The notes below the pieces were generated by a model. That model was not told the origin of the DNA. It made no database searches and worked only from the letters and a program-made list of their open reading frames with translations. Source: Streptomyces canus (GTDB lineage: Bacteria > Actinomycetota > Actinomycetes > Streptomycetales > Streptomycetaceae). Taken from it: a stretch of 64,000 nucleotides of DNA. Positions 42,269 through 50,520 of this stretch are shown here, piece by piece. The DNA lies in NCBI RefSeq assembly GCF_030815415.1, contig NZ_JAUSWW010000001.1, positions 8,866,001-8,930,000 on the forward strand, read 5' to 3'. Both the position numbers and the translations under genes were made by a program. Within the stretch, counting starts at the first letter, position 1. Every line of letters begins with the position of its first letter.

Positions 42269-43543
42269 ATGTCGAAAGGGTCCAATGCTCCGGTGCCGAC
42301 GACGGCACTGCGGGTCGAACTGGGCTGGAGTTCCGGACCGGGCGTACCCGACGCGGATGCGTCGGCGCTGCTCCTGGTCGGCGGAAAGGTCCGTTCCGAC
42401 GGTGACTTCGTCTTCTACAACCAGCCGGCGCACACTTCCGGCGCGGTCCGTCACGAGGGCAAGCAGAACGCCGGTGGCCGGGTGGTCGACACCCTTCTCG
42501 TCGACCTCGCGCGCGTGGAGCCCGCCGTCGAGACGGTGGTCCTGGCCGCCTCCAGCGACGGCGGGTCGTTCGGACAGGTGCCCGGCCTCTACATCGAGGT
42601 CAAGGACGCCGCCCAGGGCGCGGTGATCGCCCGCTTCGACAGTACCGGCGCCAGCGTCGAAACCGCTTTCGTCCTCGGCGAGTTCTACCGCCGCCAGGGC
42701 AACTGGAAGTTCCGTGCCGTCGGCCAGGGCTACAGCAGCGGGCTGGAAGGGCTGGCCACGGATTTCGGCATCACCGTGGACGAACCGCAGCAGTCCGCCC
42801 CGCCCGCACCGGTGGCCCCCGCGGTCACCGCCCCGCCCGTCACCGCCCCGCCGGTGACCGCCCCGCCTGCGCCGGCCGCCCCTCCGGCACCTCCGGCGCA
42901 ACCGGTCCGCCTCACCAAGGTCACGCTCACCAAGGCGTCCCCGTCGGTCTCACTGACCAAGCAGGGCGGCACCTCGGGCGCGATGCGCGTGAACCTCAAC
43001 TGGGAGGTCCGCAAGCAGTTCTCGGGCTGGGCGAGCAAGCTGGGCCGCCCGGTCGCGACGCACAACGACCTCGACCTGGACCTGTGCGCCCTGTACGAGC
43101 TCACCGACGGCAGCAAGGGCGTCGTCCAGGCCCTCGGCAACGCCTTCGGCGCGCTGCACCAGCCGCCGTTCATCCACCTCGACGGCGACGACCGCACCGG
43201 CGCCGTCGCGAGCGGCGAGAACCTCACCGTCAACCTCGACCACAAGCAGGCCTTCCGGCGCATCCTCGTCTTCGTCACGATCTACGAGGGCGCGCGCTCC
43301 TTCGCCGACCTGCACGCCACCGTGACCCTCCAGCCGCAGTTCGGCGCCGCGATCGACTTCTCCCTCGACGAGTGCACCGTCCCCTCGACGGTCTGCGCGC
43401 TCGCCCTGATCACCAACACCGGCTCCGACCTCGTCGTCCAGCGCGAAGCCCGCTACCTGGTGCCCGAGCGCGGAGTGAGCCCCCAGCGGACCGTCGACTA
43501 CGCCTACGGCTGGGGCATGAACTGGACCCCCGGCCGCAAGTAG
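42269..43543 (+). CDS. TerD-family protein with two TerD domains
   Basis: 424 residues beginning MSKGSNAPV, the usual TerD start. The first TerD domain (about 1-165) contains LLLVGGKVRSDGDFVFYNQP and a calcium-binding-like pattern. A Pro-rich linker with VTAPP repeats follows, then a second TerD domain (about 200-424) with NDLDLDLCALYEL and FIHLDGDDRTG. TerD proteins bind calcium and belong to tellurite-resistance and stress-response complexes. No terB, terC or terZ gene lies nearby, so it is an isolated member. Confidence 0.88.
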   Translation: MSKGSNAPVPTTALRVELGWSSGPGVPDADASALLLVGGKVRSDGDFVFYNQPAHTSGAVRHEGKQNAGGRVVDTLLVDLARVEPAVETVVLAASSDGGSFGQVPGLYIEVKDAAQGAVIARFDSTGASVETAFVLGEFYRRQGNWKFRAVGQGYSSGLEGLATDFGITVDEPQQSAPPAPVAPAVTAPPVTAPPVTAPPAPAAPPAPPAQPVRLTKVTLTKASPSVSLTKQGGTSGAMRVNLNWEVRKQFSGWASKLGRPVATHNDLDLDLCALYELTDGSKGVVQALGNAFGALHQPPFIHLDGDDRTGAVASGENLTVNLDHKQAFRRILVFVTIYEGARSFADLHATVTLQPQFGAAIDFSLDECTVPSTVCALALITNTGSDLVVQREARYLVPERGVSPQRTVDYAYGWGMNWTPGRK

Positions 43544-43547
43544 CGGG

Positions 43548-44714
43548 TCAGCCCTCGTCGGGCACCGCGTTCGGACGTGCGTAGGTGCGGCCCTTCCAGG
43601 CCGCACCGCGCCCCCGGTAGTGCTGGACGGCCGAGTCGAGCGTCATCAGGAGGTAGAGGAACGCCGTGAACGGCAGCAGGGGAGCGAGCCACAGGGGCTG
43701 CCGGTAGTAGCGGAGCATCGGGACGTACGTCCCCGTCATCACCAGCCACGCCAGCCCACCGAGGACCACGGCCGCCGTACTCCCCGCGACGAGCCCCGCC
43801 ACCAGGGCCACGGGCGGCACCAGGTAGACCAGCGCGAGCCCGGCCACCGTTCCGGCCAGCAGCGAAAGGCGGTGCCGCAACTGCGCGTACGCGCTGCGCG
43901 AGACCATGCGCCACAGGTCGTGCAGCCGCGGATACGGCCGGACGCTGTCCACCCGCTCGGCCAGCCCCAGCCAGATGTGACCGCCCCCGCCCTTGACCGC
44001 GCGCGCGAGCGCCACGTCGTCGATGACGGCGTGCCGGATCGCGTCCGGGATCCGCGCCCGCTCGGCGCTCTCCGTGCGCAGCAGTACGCAGCCGCCCGCG
44101 GCCGCCGCCGTCCGGGACCCCTTCTTCCCGATACGGCGGAAGGGGTAGAGCTGGGCGAAGAAGTAGACGAAGGCCGGCACGACCAGCCGCTCCCACAGGC
44201 TCTCCACCCGCAGCCGGGCCATCTGCGACACGACGTCGAAGCCGCCGGTGCGCGCCGCCGCGACCAAGGCGCGCAGACTGTCCGGCTCGTGCGCGATGTC
44301 CGCGTCCGTGAGCAGCAGGTACTCGGGGTCACGCGCGCGTGCCAGGCCGATGCCATGACGCACCGCCCACAGCTTGCCGGTCCACCCGGCGGGCGGTTCA
44401 CCGGGTGAGCCCACGGTGAGCGGCAGCCCGCCGTACCGTCGCGACAGTTCCCGGGCCAGCTCCGCGGTGCCGTCCGAGCTGCCGTCGTCGACGAGGAAGA
44501 CCTCGGCCGTCCCGGGGTAGTCCTGGGCCAGCAGCGACGGGAGACTGGCGGACAGGACGGCGGCCTCGTCGCGCGCGGGGACGACGACGCAGACGGACGG
44601 CCACTCGTCGGGTTCCCGCCGCTTGGGCAGTCTGACGTCCGTACGCCAGAAGAAGCCCCGGCAGAGCAACAGCCACAGCCAGACGGCGAGGGAAGCGGCG
44701 GCGGTCCACGTCAT
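43548..44714 (-). CDS. Membrane glycosyltransferase family 2 (HpnB-like)
   Basis: 388 residues from ATG 44714; GTG 44723 is possible. GT2 core: VCVVVPARDEAAVL, VFLVDDGSSDGT, YLLLTDADIAHEP (the DxD site) and IDDVALARAV with acid residues of the active site. Hydrophobic segments lie near the start (AASLAVWLWLLLC) and at the C-terminus (several, 295-375). The layout matches HpnB, a glycosyltransferase linked with hopanoid genes. No hopanoid genes are within the window, so function is open. It converges on the TerD gene with a 4-bp gap. Confidence 0.83.
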   Translation of the reverse strand: MTWTAAASLAVWLWLLLCRGFFWRTDVRLPKRREPDEWPSVCVVVPARDEAAVLSASLPSLLAQDYPGTAEVFLVDDGSSDGTAELARELSRRYGGLPLTVGSPGEPPAGWTGKLWAVRHGIGLARARDPEYLLLTDADIAHEPDSLRALVAAARTGGFDVVSQMARLRVESLWERLVVPAFVYFFAQLYPFRRIGKKGSRTAAAAGGCVLLRTESAERARIPDAIRHAVIDDVALARAVKGGGGHIWLGLAERVDSVRPYPRLHDLWRMVSRSAYAQLRHRLSLLAGTVAGLALVYLVPPVALVAGLVAGSTAAVVLGGLAWLVMTGTYVPMLRYYRQPLWLAPLLPFTAFLYLLMTLDSAVQHYRGRGAAWKGRTYARPNAVPDEG

Positions 44715-44780
44715 GGCACTCACTGGCGCAGTGTCCCCCACCGGACCGGCCCGCAAGGGCTCATCGTCTATCGTGGCCGG

Positions 44781-45566
44781 GTGAAGATCGCGCTCATGGA
44801 CTCCGGAATCGGCCTGCTTCCAGCCGCTGCTGCGGCACGCCGGCTCAGGCCCGACGCGGATCTCGTCCTGTCCTGGGACCCCGACGGGATGCCCTGGGGG
44901 CCGCGCACCCCCGAGGACATCACGGAACGGGCGCTGGCCGTCGCCGAGGCCGCCGCGGCGCACCGTCCCGACGTGCTGATCGTCGCCTGCAACACCGCCT
45001 CGGTGCACTCGCTGCCCGCGCTGCGGGCCCGTTTCGAGCCGGACCTGCCGATCATCGGCACCGTTCCGGCGATCAAGCCGGCCGCCGCGGGCGGTGGCCC
45101 CCTCGCCATCTGGGCGACCCCCGCCACCACCGGCAGCCCCTACCAGCGCGATCTCATCGAGCGGTTCGCCATAGGTGTGGACGTCGCCGAGGTGCCGTGC
45201 CCGGGCCTCGCGGACGCCGTGCACCATGCCGACGAGCCGGCCATCGAGGCCGCGATCGCCGCCGCCGCGGCACGCACCCCCGCCGACATCACGACCCTCG
45301 TCCTCGGCTGCACCAACTACGAACTGGTCGCCGAGCGCATCCGCGCGGCAGTGCAACAGCCCGGCCGGGCGCCGCTCATTCTGCACGGCACCGCCGGAGC
45401 CGTGGTCGCCCAGGCACTGCGCAGGATCGGTGAGCTGCCCGCTCCCGAGGCAGCCGCCGACGGCCGTCTCACCGTGCTGCTCAGCGGACGTGAGGCCGAG
45501 CTGCCCGGGACCGCGCTCACCTATGCGGAAGGCCGTTTCCTCTCGGCGGTCAGCCCCGCCCGCTGA
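44781..45566 (+). CDS. Asp/Glu racemase-superfamily protein
   Basis: 261 residues. The two cysteine motifs of glutamate racemase are present: VACNTAS in the first half and VLGCTNYELV in the second, with MDSGIGLL at the N-terminus. Compared with MurI, the N-terminal DSGxGG is DSGIGLL. So it is a racemase-superfamily enzyme that need not be the cell-wall MurI. L/D-glutamate racemisation is possible but not shown. Confidence 0.78.
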   Translation: MKIALMDSGIGLLPAAAAARRLRPDADLVLSWDPDGMPWGPRTPEDITERALAVAEAAAAHRPDVLIVACNTASVHSLPALRARFEPDLPIIGTVPAIKPAAAGGGPLAIWATPATTGSPYQRDLIERFAIGVDVAEVPCPGLADAVHHADEPAIEAAIAAAAARTPADITTLVLGCTNYELVAERIRAAVQQPGRAPLILHGTAGAVVAQALRRIGELPAPEAAADGRLTVLLSGREAELPGTALTYAEGRFLSAVSPAR

Positions 45567-45660
45567 CCGAGCGTGGCGAACGCGCCCCGTTCAGTCCACC
45601 GGCCCACTCACCCTCCGCCACGCGCTACCCGCGCAGCGAAACCTGAGTAACCTCATAAGC

Positions 45661-46206
45661 ATGAGGGACCACCCCCACGGCGTGAACGCGCCGCATCCCG
45701 ACGTCTGGACCGGACGCGCCACCAACCGGGTCCAGTGGCTGCTGGCGCTCGTCGGCGCCGCGTGCATGGCGCTCGGCATCGAGCTGGCCGTCGACTCGGC
45801 GTGGACCTCGGGCATCGCCCCGCTCGCCATGGCGGTCGTCGGATGCATCGCGGCCGGCCTGCTCGTCCTCTTCGGCACCCTGGCGTTCGTGCATGTCGCG
45901 CTCAAGGTCGACGAGGAGTCCCTCGAGGTGCGCTGCGGTCACATGGGCCTGCCGCGCCGCCGCATCCTGCTGTCGCACGTGGCGGATGCCGAGGTCGACC
46001 ATGACGTCACCCCGCGCCACTGGGGTGGCTGGGGCTACCGCTGGCGGCCCGAGAAGGGCACCGCCGTCGTCGTACGCCGTGGCGAGGGCATCGTGCTGAG
46101 CCTGTGGGACGGGCACACGTTCACGATCACCGTGGACGACGCCGAGGCCGCCGTGCAGATCATCAGGGACCGGCTGCGTTCGCGATCGCACGGCGGGACG
46201 CACTAG
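45661..46206 (+). CDS. Two-helix membrane protein, function unknown
   Basis: 181 residues from ATG 45661. Two transmembrane helices lie at about 23-42 and 55-80. After them a soluble C-terminal domain (VHVALKVDEESLEVRCGHMGLPRRRILLSHVADAEV, TAVVVRRGEGIVLSL) looks like a PH-like fold. The sequence TAACCT at 45648-45653 is 7 nt before ATG, so leaderless transcription is possible. It ends 1 bp before the O-antigen-ligase-like gene, tail to tail. Confidence 0.7.
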   Translation: MRDHPHGVNAPHPDVWTGRATNRVQWLLALVGAACMALGIELAVDSAWTSGIAPLAMAVVGCIAAGLLVLFGTLAFVHVALKVDEESLEVRCGHMGLPRRRILLSHVADAEVDHDVTPRHWGGWGYRWRPEKGTAVVVRRGEGIVLSLWDGHTFTITVDDAEAAVQIIRDRLRSRSHGGTH

Positions 46207-46207
46207 G

Positions 46208-47281
46208 TCACGGAGCCGGTCGGCCGTCCCAGGGGCGGATCTCGTCCGACTCGTGGCGCGCCGACTCGTCGGCCAGCGGGCGGGCCGTGGCCAGCCCCGC
46301 CAGGAGGCCGGCGCCCACCGACACCGTCGTGAAGCTGAGGGCGTTGCCGACCGCCGCGATGGCCGCGAGCGCGGTGAGCGCCGCACCCGCGGTGAGCGCG
46401 ACCGGCGTGGGGCGTGGGGAGCGCCACAGGGTGTAGAGAAGCCAGCAGAAGGCCGCGGCGAGCAGGACCACGCCGATGACTCCCTGTTCGGCGGCCTGCT
46501 GGAGCGGCGCCGAGTGCGGTTTGCCGTCCGGCAGCAGCGTCTGGGCCGCCGTCGTGCTGAGCTCACCGAAGCGTCCGGGGCCGACGCCCAGGGCGGGGTC
46601 GCGGTACGCCATGTGCAGGGCGTCCTGCCACAGTCCGATGCGATGCCGGGTCAGCTGGCCCTCCAGCGACACGGCGAGTCCCTCCGGTACCGCCCTGCCG
46701 GCGACCGCCCAGGCCAGCCCGGTCACCAGGGCCGCCGTCAGGACGAGCCCGGCGAAACCCGCGCCGCGGTGGTCCCGCATACGGCTCGCGGCCAGCGAGC
46801 ACAGCAGCACCGCGGCACAGGCGACGCATCCGCTCCCCGAACCCAGGACGGCGGCGGTCACCACGATCCCGACGGCCGACGCCCGCAGCACGAGCCGCCA
46901 GGCCGGCGCCCGCACAGCCCACGCGGCACAGCACACGGCACCCGTGGACAGGGTCAGCACGGCGGCGGTGGAGCCGGCATGGCCCAGCGGTGCGGCGATC
47001 TCGGGCCCGGCGGAGAGATGGGGGGCCGCGGCGGTGAGGCCCACCCCGGCGGCCGCCGCCGCACAGAGCGCCGCGACCTGCAGAATCGCTCCGCAGATCC
47101 GTCCCGCCGCATAGCCGGCGGCCACGGCGAGGACGGCGAGCAGCACGCCCTCGGGACGGCCGTCGTGCACGGCCGCCGTGATCAGGGACCAGGTGGCGCA
47201 GGCCCCGAGCACCACCACGCCCGTCGCGTCCGAAACGTTTCGTCTGTCGCCGTCCGCTGCCGGACCGGCCGCAGACGTCAT
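46208..47281 (-). CDS. O-antigen-ligase-like polytopic membrane protein
   Basis: 357 residues, about ten hydrophobic helices. The periplasmic loop signature of the Wzy/O-antigen ligase family is seen near the C-terminal half: RIGLWQDALHMAYRDPALGVGPGRFGE and HSAPLQQAAEQGVIGVVLL. Such enzymes join or polymerise glycans on lipid carriers. No polysaccharide cluster surrounds it, so this may be an isolated family member. Confidence 0.75.
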   Translation of the reverse strand: MTSAAGPAADGDRRNVSDATGVVVLGACATWSLITAAVHDGRPEGVLLAVLAVAAGYAAGRICGAILQVAALCAAAAAGVGLTAAAPHLSAGPEIAAPLGHAGSTAAVLTLSTGAVCCAAWAVRAPAWRLVLRASAVGIVVTAAVLGSGSGCVACAAVLLCSLAASRMRDHRGAGFAGLVLTAALVTGLAWAVAGRAVPEGLAVSLEGQLTRHRIGLWQDALHMAYRDPALGVGPGRFGELSTTAAQTLLPDGKPHSAPLQQAAEQGVIGVVLLAAAFCWLLYTLWRSPRPTPVALTAGAALTALAAIAAVGNALSFTTVSVGAGLLAGLATARPLADESARHESDEIRPWDGRPAP

Positions 47282-47504
47282 CCCCGTGGACCCCACCCGA
47301 CCCCCCGAACCGGCCGCCCCCGCGACCTGTGCCGGGCCCCGGTCGTACGGCCGCCTGACCGGCGGTACGACAAAGGCTCCGGCACACGGTAACGGCTGAT
47401 GGACGGTTTGTGGACGAGTTGCGCAGGAAGGATGCGTCAGAAGCGTTCCCCGGAGCCCTGTGCCGCCGTACGGACCGCGCTGTCGGCGCCGAGGTCGACC
47501 GCCG

Positions 47505-47519
47505 TACACTCCGGGAGTG
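47505..47519 (+). promoter_or_regulatory. Leaderless promoter -10 for lnt
   Basis: TACACT (47505-47510) fits TANNNT and ends 6 nt before the GTG start codon at 47517. No ribosome site lies at usable spacing. This is the pattern of leaderless actinobacterial mRNAs, with transcription starting at the G of GTG. Confidence 0.5.
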
Positions 47520-49127
47520 ACCGTCACCGCAACATCCGTGGACGAGTCGGACCAGAAGCAGCCGGCCGCGCCCGCCTCGCGCACGGCCCGCCTCGCGCGC
47601 TTCGTCCCGGCTCTCGCCGCCGCACTCTCCGGAGTGCTGCTCTACGTCAGCTTCCCGCCGCGCCCTCTGTGGTGGCTCGCCCTCCCGGCGTTCGCCGTCT
47701 TCGGCTGGGTACTGCGTGGCCGCAGCTGGAAGGCGGGTCTGGGCCTCGGCTACCTCTTCGGCCTGGGCTTCCTGCTGCCGCTGCTGGTGTGGACCGGCGT
47801 GGAGGTCGGGCCCGGCCCGTGGCTGGCGCTCGTGGTGATCGAGGCGGTCTTCGTCGCGCTGGTCGGCGCGGGTGTCGCGACAGTGTCCAAGCTGCCCGGC
47901 TCTCCGCTGTGGGCGGCCGCCCTGTGGGTCGCCGGAGAGGCGGCACGCGCGCGTGCGCCGTTCAGCGGCTTCCCCTGGGGCAAGATCGCGTTCGGTCAGG
48001 CCGACGGCGCCTTCCTCCCGCTCGCCGCGGTGGGCGGGACCCCGGTGCTCGGCTTCGCGGTCGTCCTGTGCGGCTTCGGGCTGTACGAGGCCGTCCGGCT
48101 GGGGGTGGAGAAGCGCCGCTGCCGAGAGGTGCGCCGGTCGGCCGCCGTGGTCGCCCTGCTGAGCGTGGCCGTTCCCGTGCTGGGGGCCGTCGCCGCCCGC
48201 CCGCTGGTCAGCGACAAGGCCGAGAACGGCACCGTCACCGTCGCGGCCATCCAGGGCAACGTGCCCCGCGCGGGCCTCGACTTCAACGCCCAGCGACGGG
48301 CCGTCCTCGACTACCACGCACGTGAGACCGAGCGGCTGGCCGCCCAGGTCAAGGCCGGCGAGATGCCCAGGCCGGACATCGTGCTGTGGCCCGAGAACTC
48401 CTCCGACATCGACCCGTTCGCCAACGAGGACGCGCGCGCCGTCATCGACGCCGCCGCCAAGGCCATCGACGCGCCGATCTCGGTCGGCGGAGTCGTCGAG
48501 CGGGACGGCAAGCTCTACAACGAGCAGATCCTGTGGGATCCGGTCAAGGGACCGACCGACACCTACGACAAGCGCCAGATCCAGCCGTTCGGCGAGTACC
48601 TCCCGCTGCGCTCGCTCATCGGGGCGATCAACAGCGACTGGACGTCCATGGTCCGCCAGGACTTCAGCCGCGGCACCGAACCGGGCGTGTTCACCATGGC
48701 CGGCGCCAAGGTCGGACTCGTCACCTGCTACGAGGCGGCCTTCGACTGGGCCGTGCGCTCCGAGGTCACCGACGGCGCCCAGCTGATCTCCGTGCCGAGC
48801 AACAACGCGACCTTCGACCGCAGCGAGATGACCTACCAGCAGCTCGCCATGTCCAGAGTGCGCGCCGTGGAGCACAGCCGGACCGTCACGGTGCCGGTGA
48901 CCAGCGGCGTCAGCGCGATCATCATGCCGGACGGGAGGATCACCCAGAAGACCGGCATGTTCGTCGCCGACTCCCTCGTCCAGAAGGTGCCGCTGCGTTC
49001 CTCCGAGACTCCGGCCACCAAGCTCGGCACCCTGCCGGAGATGCTGCTGGTGCTGGTCGCGGCGGGTGGCCTGGGCTGGGCGATCGGTGCGGGTGTGCGC
49101 AACAGGCGGGCGGGATCTGCCGGTTAG
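47517..49127 (+). CDS. lnt: Apolipoprotein N-acyltransferase
   Basis: 536 residues from GTG 47517. N-terminal half: six transmembrane helices starting FVPALAAALSGVLLYVSFPP. C-terminal half: nitrilase-like catalytic domain with Glu in LWPENSSDIDP, Lys in DKRQIQPFGEYLPLR and Cys in LVTCYEAAF, the complete triad. Final helix near 510. The enzyme adds a third acyl chain to the N-terminal cysteine of mature lipoproteins in the membrane. Streptomyces have more than one copy, and which this is cannot be told. Confidence 0.92.
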   Translation: MTVTATSVDESDQKQPAAPASRTARLARFVPALAAALSGVLLYVSFPPRPLWWLALPAFAVFGWVLRGRSWKAGLGLGYLFGLGFLLPLLVWTGVEVGPGPWLALVVIEAVFVALVGAGVATVSKLPGSPLWAAALWVAGEAARARAPFSGFPWGKIAFGQADGAFLPLAAVGGTPVLGFAVVLCGFGLYEAVRLGVEKRRCREVRRSAAVVALLSVAVPVLGAVAARPLVSDKAENGTVTVAAIQGNVPRAGLDFNAQRRAVLDYHARETERLAAQVKAGEMPRPDIVLWPENSSDIDPFANEDARAVIDAAAKAIDAPISVGGVVERDGKLYNEQILWDPVKGPTDTYDKRQIQPFGEYLPLRSLIGAINSDWTSMVRQDFSRGTEPGVFTMAGAKVGLVTCYEAAFDWAVRSEVTDGAQLISVPSNNATFDRSEMTYQQLAMSRVRAVEHSRTVTVPVTSGVSAIIMPDGRITQKTGMFVADSLVQKVPLRSSETPATKLGTLPEMLLVLVAAGGLGWAIGAGVRNRRAGSAG

Positions 49128-49137
49128 GGTCGGCGGC

Positions 49138-49617
49138 ATGGCTACTCCTGACTTCATCCGTGAGATCCGGGCCTTCGCCGGACACCAGCTGTTGTGGCTG
49201 CCCGGCGTCAGCGCCGTCGTCTTCGACGACGAGGGGCGGGTCCTGCTGGGCCAGCGCGCGGACAACCACGAGTGGACGGTGATCTCGGGCATCCCCGACC
49301 CCGGGGAGCAGCCCGCGGCCGCTGCCGTCCGGGAGGTCCACGAAGAGGCGGGCGTGCACTGCGTCGTCGAGCGGGTCGTCCTCGTCCGGTCGGGGAGCGA
49401 GGTCGTCTACCCCAACGGCGACAAGTGCCAGTTCATGGACATCACCTTCCGCTGCCGGGCCGTCGGCGGCGAGGCACGGGTGAACGACGACGAGTCCCTC
49501 GCTGTCGGCTGGTTCGAGGTGGACGCGCTGCCCTCGATGGGCGAAGGCCAGCTGTTCCGGATCAAGCAAGCACTGTCCGATGAACCCACATGGTTCGAGC
49601 CCATGAGTTCCGAATGA
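49138..49617 (+). CDS. Nudix hydrolase
   Basis: 159 residues from ATG 49138. The Nudix box is exact: G-x5-E-x7-REVHEEAG-V within GIPDPGEQPAAAAVREVHEEAGV. It binds divalent metals and cleaves nucleoside diphosphate derivatives. The N-terminal helix (IREIRAFAGHQLLWLPGV) resembles NUDIX proteins with an extra strand. The substrate is unknown. It starts 10 bp after lnt on the same strand. Confidence 0.9.
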   Translation: MATPDFIREIRAFAGHQLLWLPGVSAVVFDDEGRVLLGQRADNHEWTVISGIPDPGEQPAAAAVREVHEEAGVHCVVERVVLVRSGSEVVYPNGDKCQFMDITFRCRAVGGEARVNDDESLAVGWFEVDALPSMGEGQLFRIKQALSDEPTWFEPMSSE

Positions 49618-49671
49618 AGTATGGGCGCTGACCACATGGGGTGAGTCAGGGGCGCTGCTTAGGGTCGAGCC

Positions 49672-50472
49672 ATGACCCCGCCCAGCGCCCTCTCGGCCCC
49701 CCACGCCTCCTCCCTCGACCTCGGCGGCCGCACCGCCCTCGTCACCGGCGCCGCCGGTGGCATCGGCCGCGCCTGTGCGCTGCGGCTCGCGGCCGCCGGG
49801 GCGAAGGTGAGAGCGGTCGACCGGGAGGCACGGGGGCTGGAGGAACTCGCCGACGGGGCCCGGAACCTGGCGGGCGCCATCGAACCGCACGTCCTGGACC
49901 TGACCGACCTGGACGCCGCCGAGCTCGCCGCGGCCGGCACCGACGTGCTGGTCAACAACGCCGGGCTGCAGCTGGTGCGCCCCATCGAGGAGTTCCCGCC
50001 CGACGTCTTCCACACCGTGCTCACGGTGATGCTGGAGGCGCCGTTCCGGCTCATCCGCGGCGCCCTGCCCCACATGTACGGGCAGGGGTGGGGCCGGATC
50101 GTCAACGTGTCCTCGGTCCACGGGCTGCGGGCCTCGGCGTTCAAGTCGGCGTACGTGGCCGCCAAGCACGGCCTGGAGGGGCTCTCCAAGACGGCCGCCC
50201 TGGAGGGCGCGCCCCACGGTGTCACCTCGAACTGTGTGAACCCCGCCTATGTGCGCACCCCCCTGGTCGAGAAGCAGCTCGCCGACCAGGCACAGGCGCA
50301 CGGCATCCCCGAGGAGCGCGTCCTCGCCGAGGTGCTGCTGCAGGACAGCGCGGTCAAGCGGCTCATCGAGCCCGAGGACGTCGCCGAGGCCGTGGCGTAT
50401 CTGTGCGGCCCGCAGGCGTCCTTCGTGACCGGCACGTCCCTGGTGATGGACGGGGGCTGGACGGCGCACTGA
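49672..50472 (+). CDS. 3-hydroxybutyrate dehydrogenase-like SDR
   Basis: 266 residues. SDR features: TGAAGGIGRA, NNAGLQ, VNVSSVHG with catalytic Ser, YVAAKHGLEGLSK with Tyr and Lys, and VNPAYVRTPLVEKQLADQA, which is characteristic of D-3-hydroxybutyrate dehydrogenase. AVDRE after the second strand is consistent with NAD. The reaction is oxidation of 3-hydroxybutyrate to acetoacetate. The next genes are a GAF/PucR regulator and an MHS transporter, consistent with uptake and use of a small hydroxy acid. Confidence 0.85.
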   Translation: MTPPSALSAPHASSLDLGGRTALVTGAAGGIGRACALRLAAAGAKVRAVDREARGLEELADGARNLAGAIEPHVLDLTDLDAAELAAAGTDVLVNNAGLQLVRPIEEFPPDVFHTVLTVMLEAPFRLIRGALPHMYGQGWGRIVNVSSVHGLRASAFKSAYVAAKHGLEGLSKTAALEGAPHGVTSNCVNPAYVRTPLVEKQLADQAQAHGIPEERVLAEVLLQDSAVKRLIEPEDVAEAVAYLCGPQASFVTGTSLVMDGGWTAH

Positions 50473-50489
50473 GCCGCGCCCCGGCGGGG

Positions 50490-50498
50490 TTGTCCACA
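50490..50498 (+). other. Single DnaA-box-like sequence
   Basis: TTGTCCACA at 50490-50498 is the preferred Streptomyces DnaA box. It is solitary, in the short gap between the SDR gene and the GAF/PucR gene. No array, AT-rich region or dnaA/dnaN genes are near, so it is not an origin. Confidence 0.3.
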
Positions 50499-50520
50499 GG
50501 GCTGACGAGGTGACGGTGCG

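Noticed and set aside
42810..42890. Short direct repeats CACCGCCCCGCC as a CRISPR-like array
   Set aside because: They code for the VTAPP repeats of the TerD linker, are too short and lack unique spacers.
45567..45660. Gene-sized signal upstream of the two-helix membrane protein
   Set aside because: The 94-bp gap shows only a TAACCT box. No open frame with a ribosome site was found.
49585..49615. GGTTCGAGCCC resembling a tRNA T-arm
   Set aside because: It lies within the coding end of the Nudix gene (WFEPMSSE), and no acceptor stem, D-arm or anticodon arm can be formed around it.
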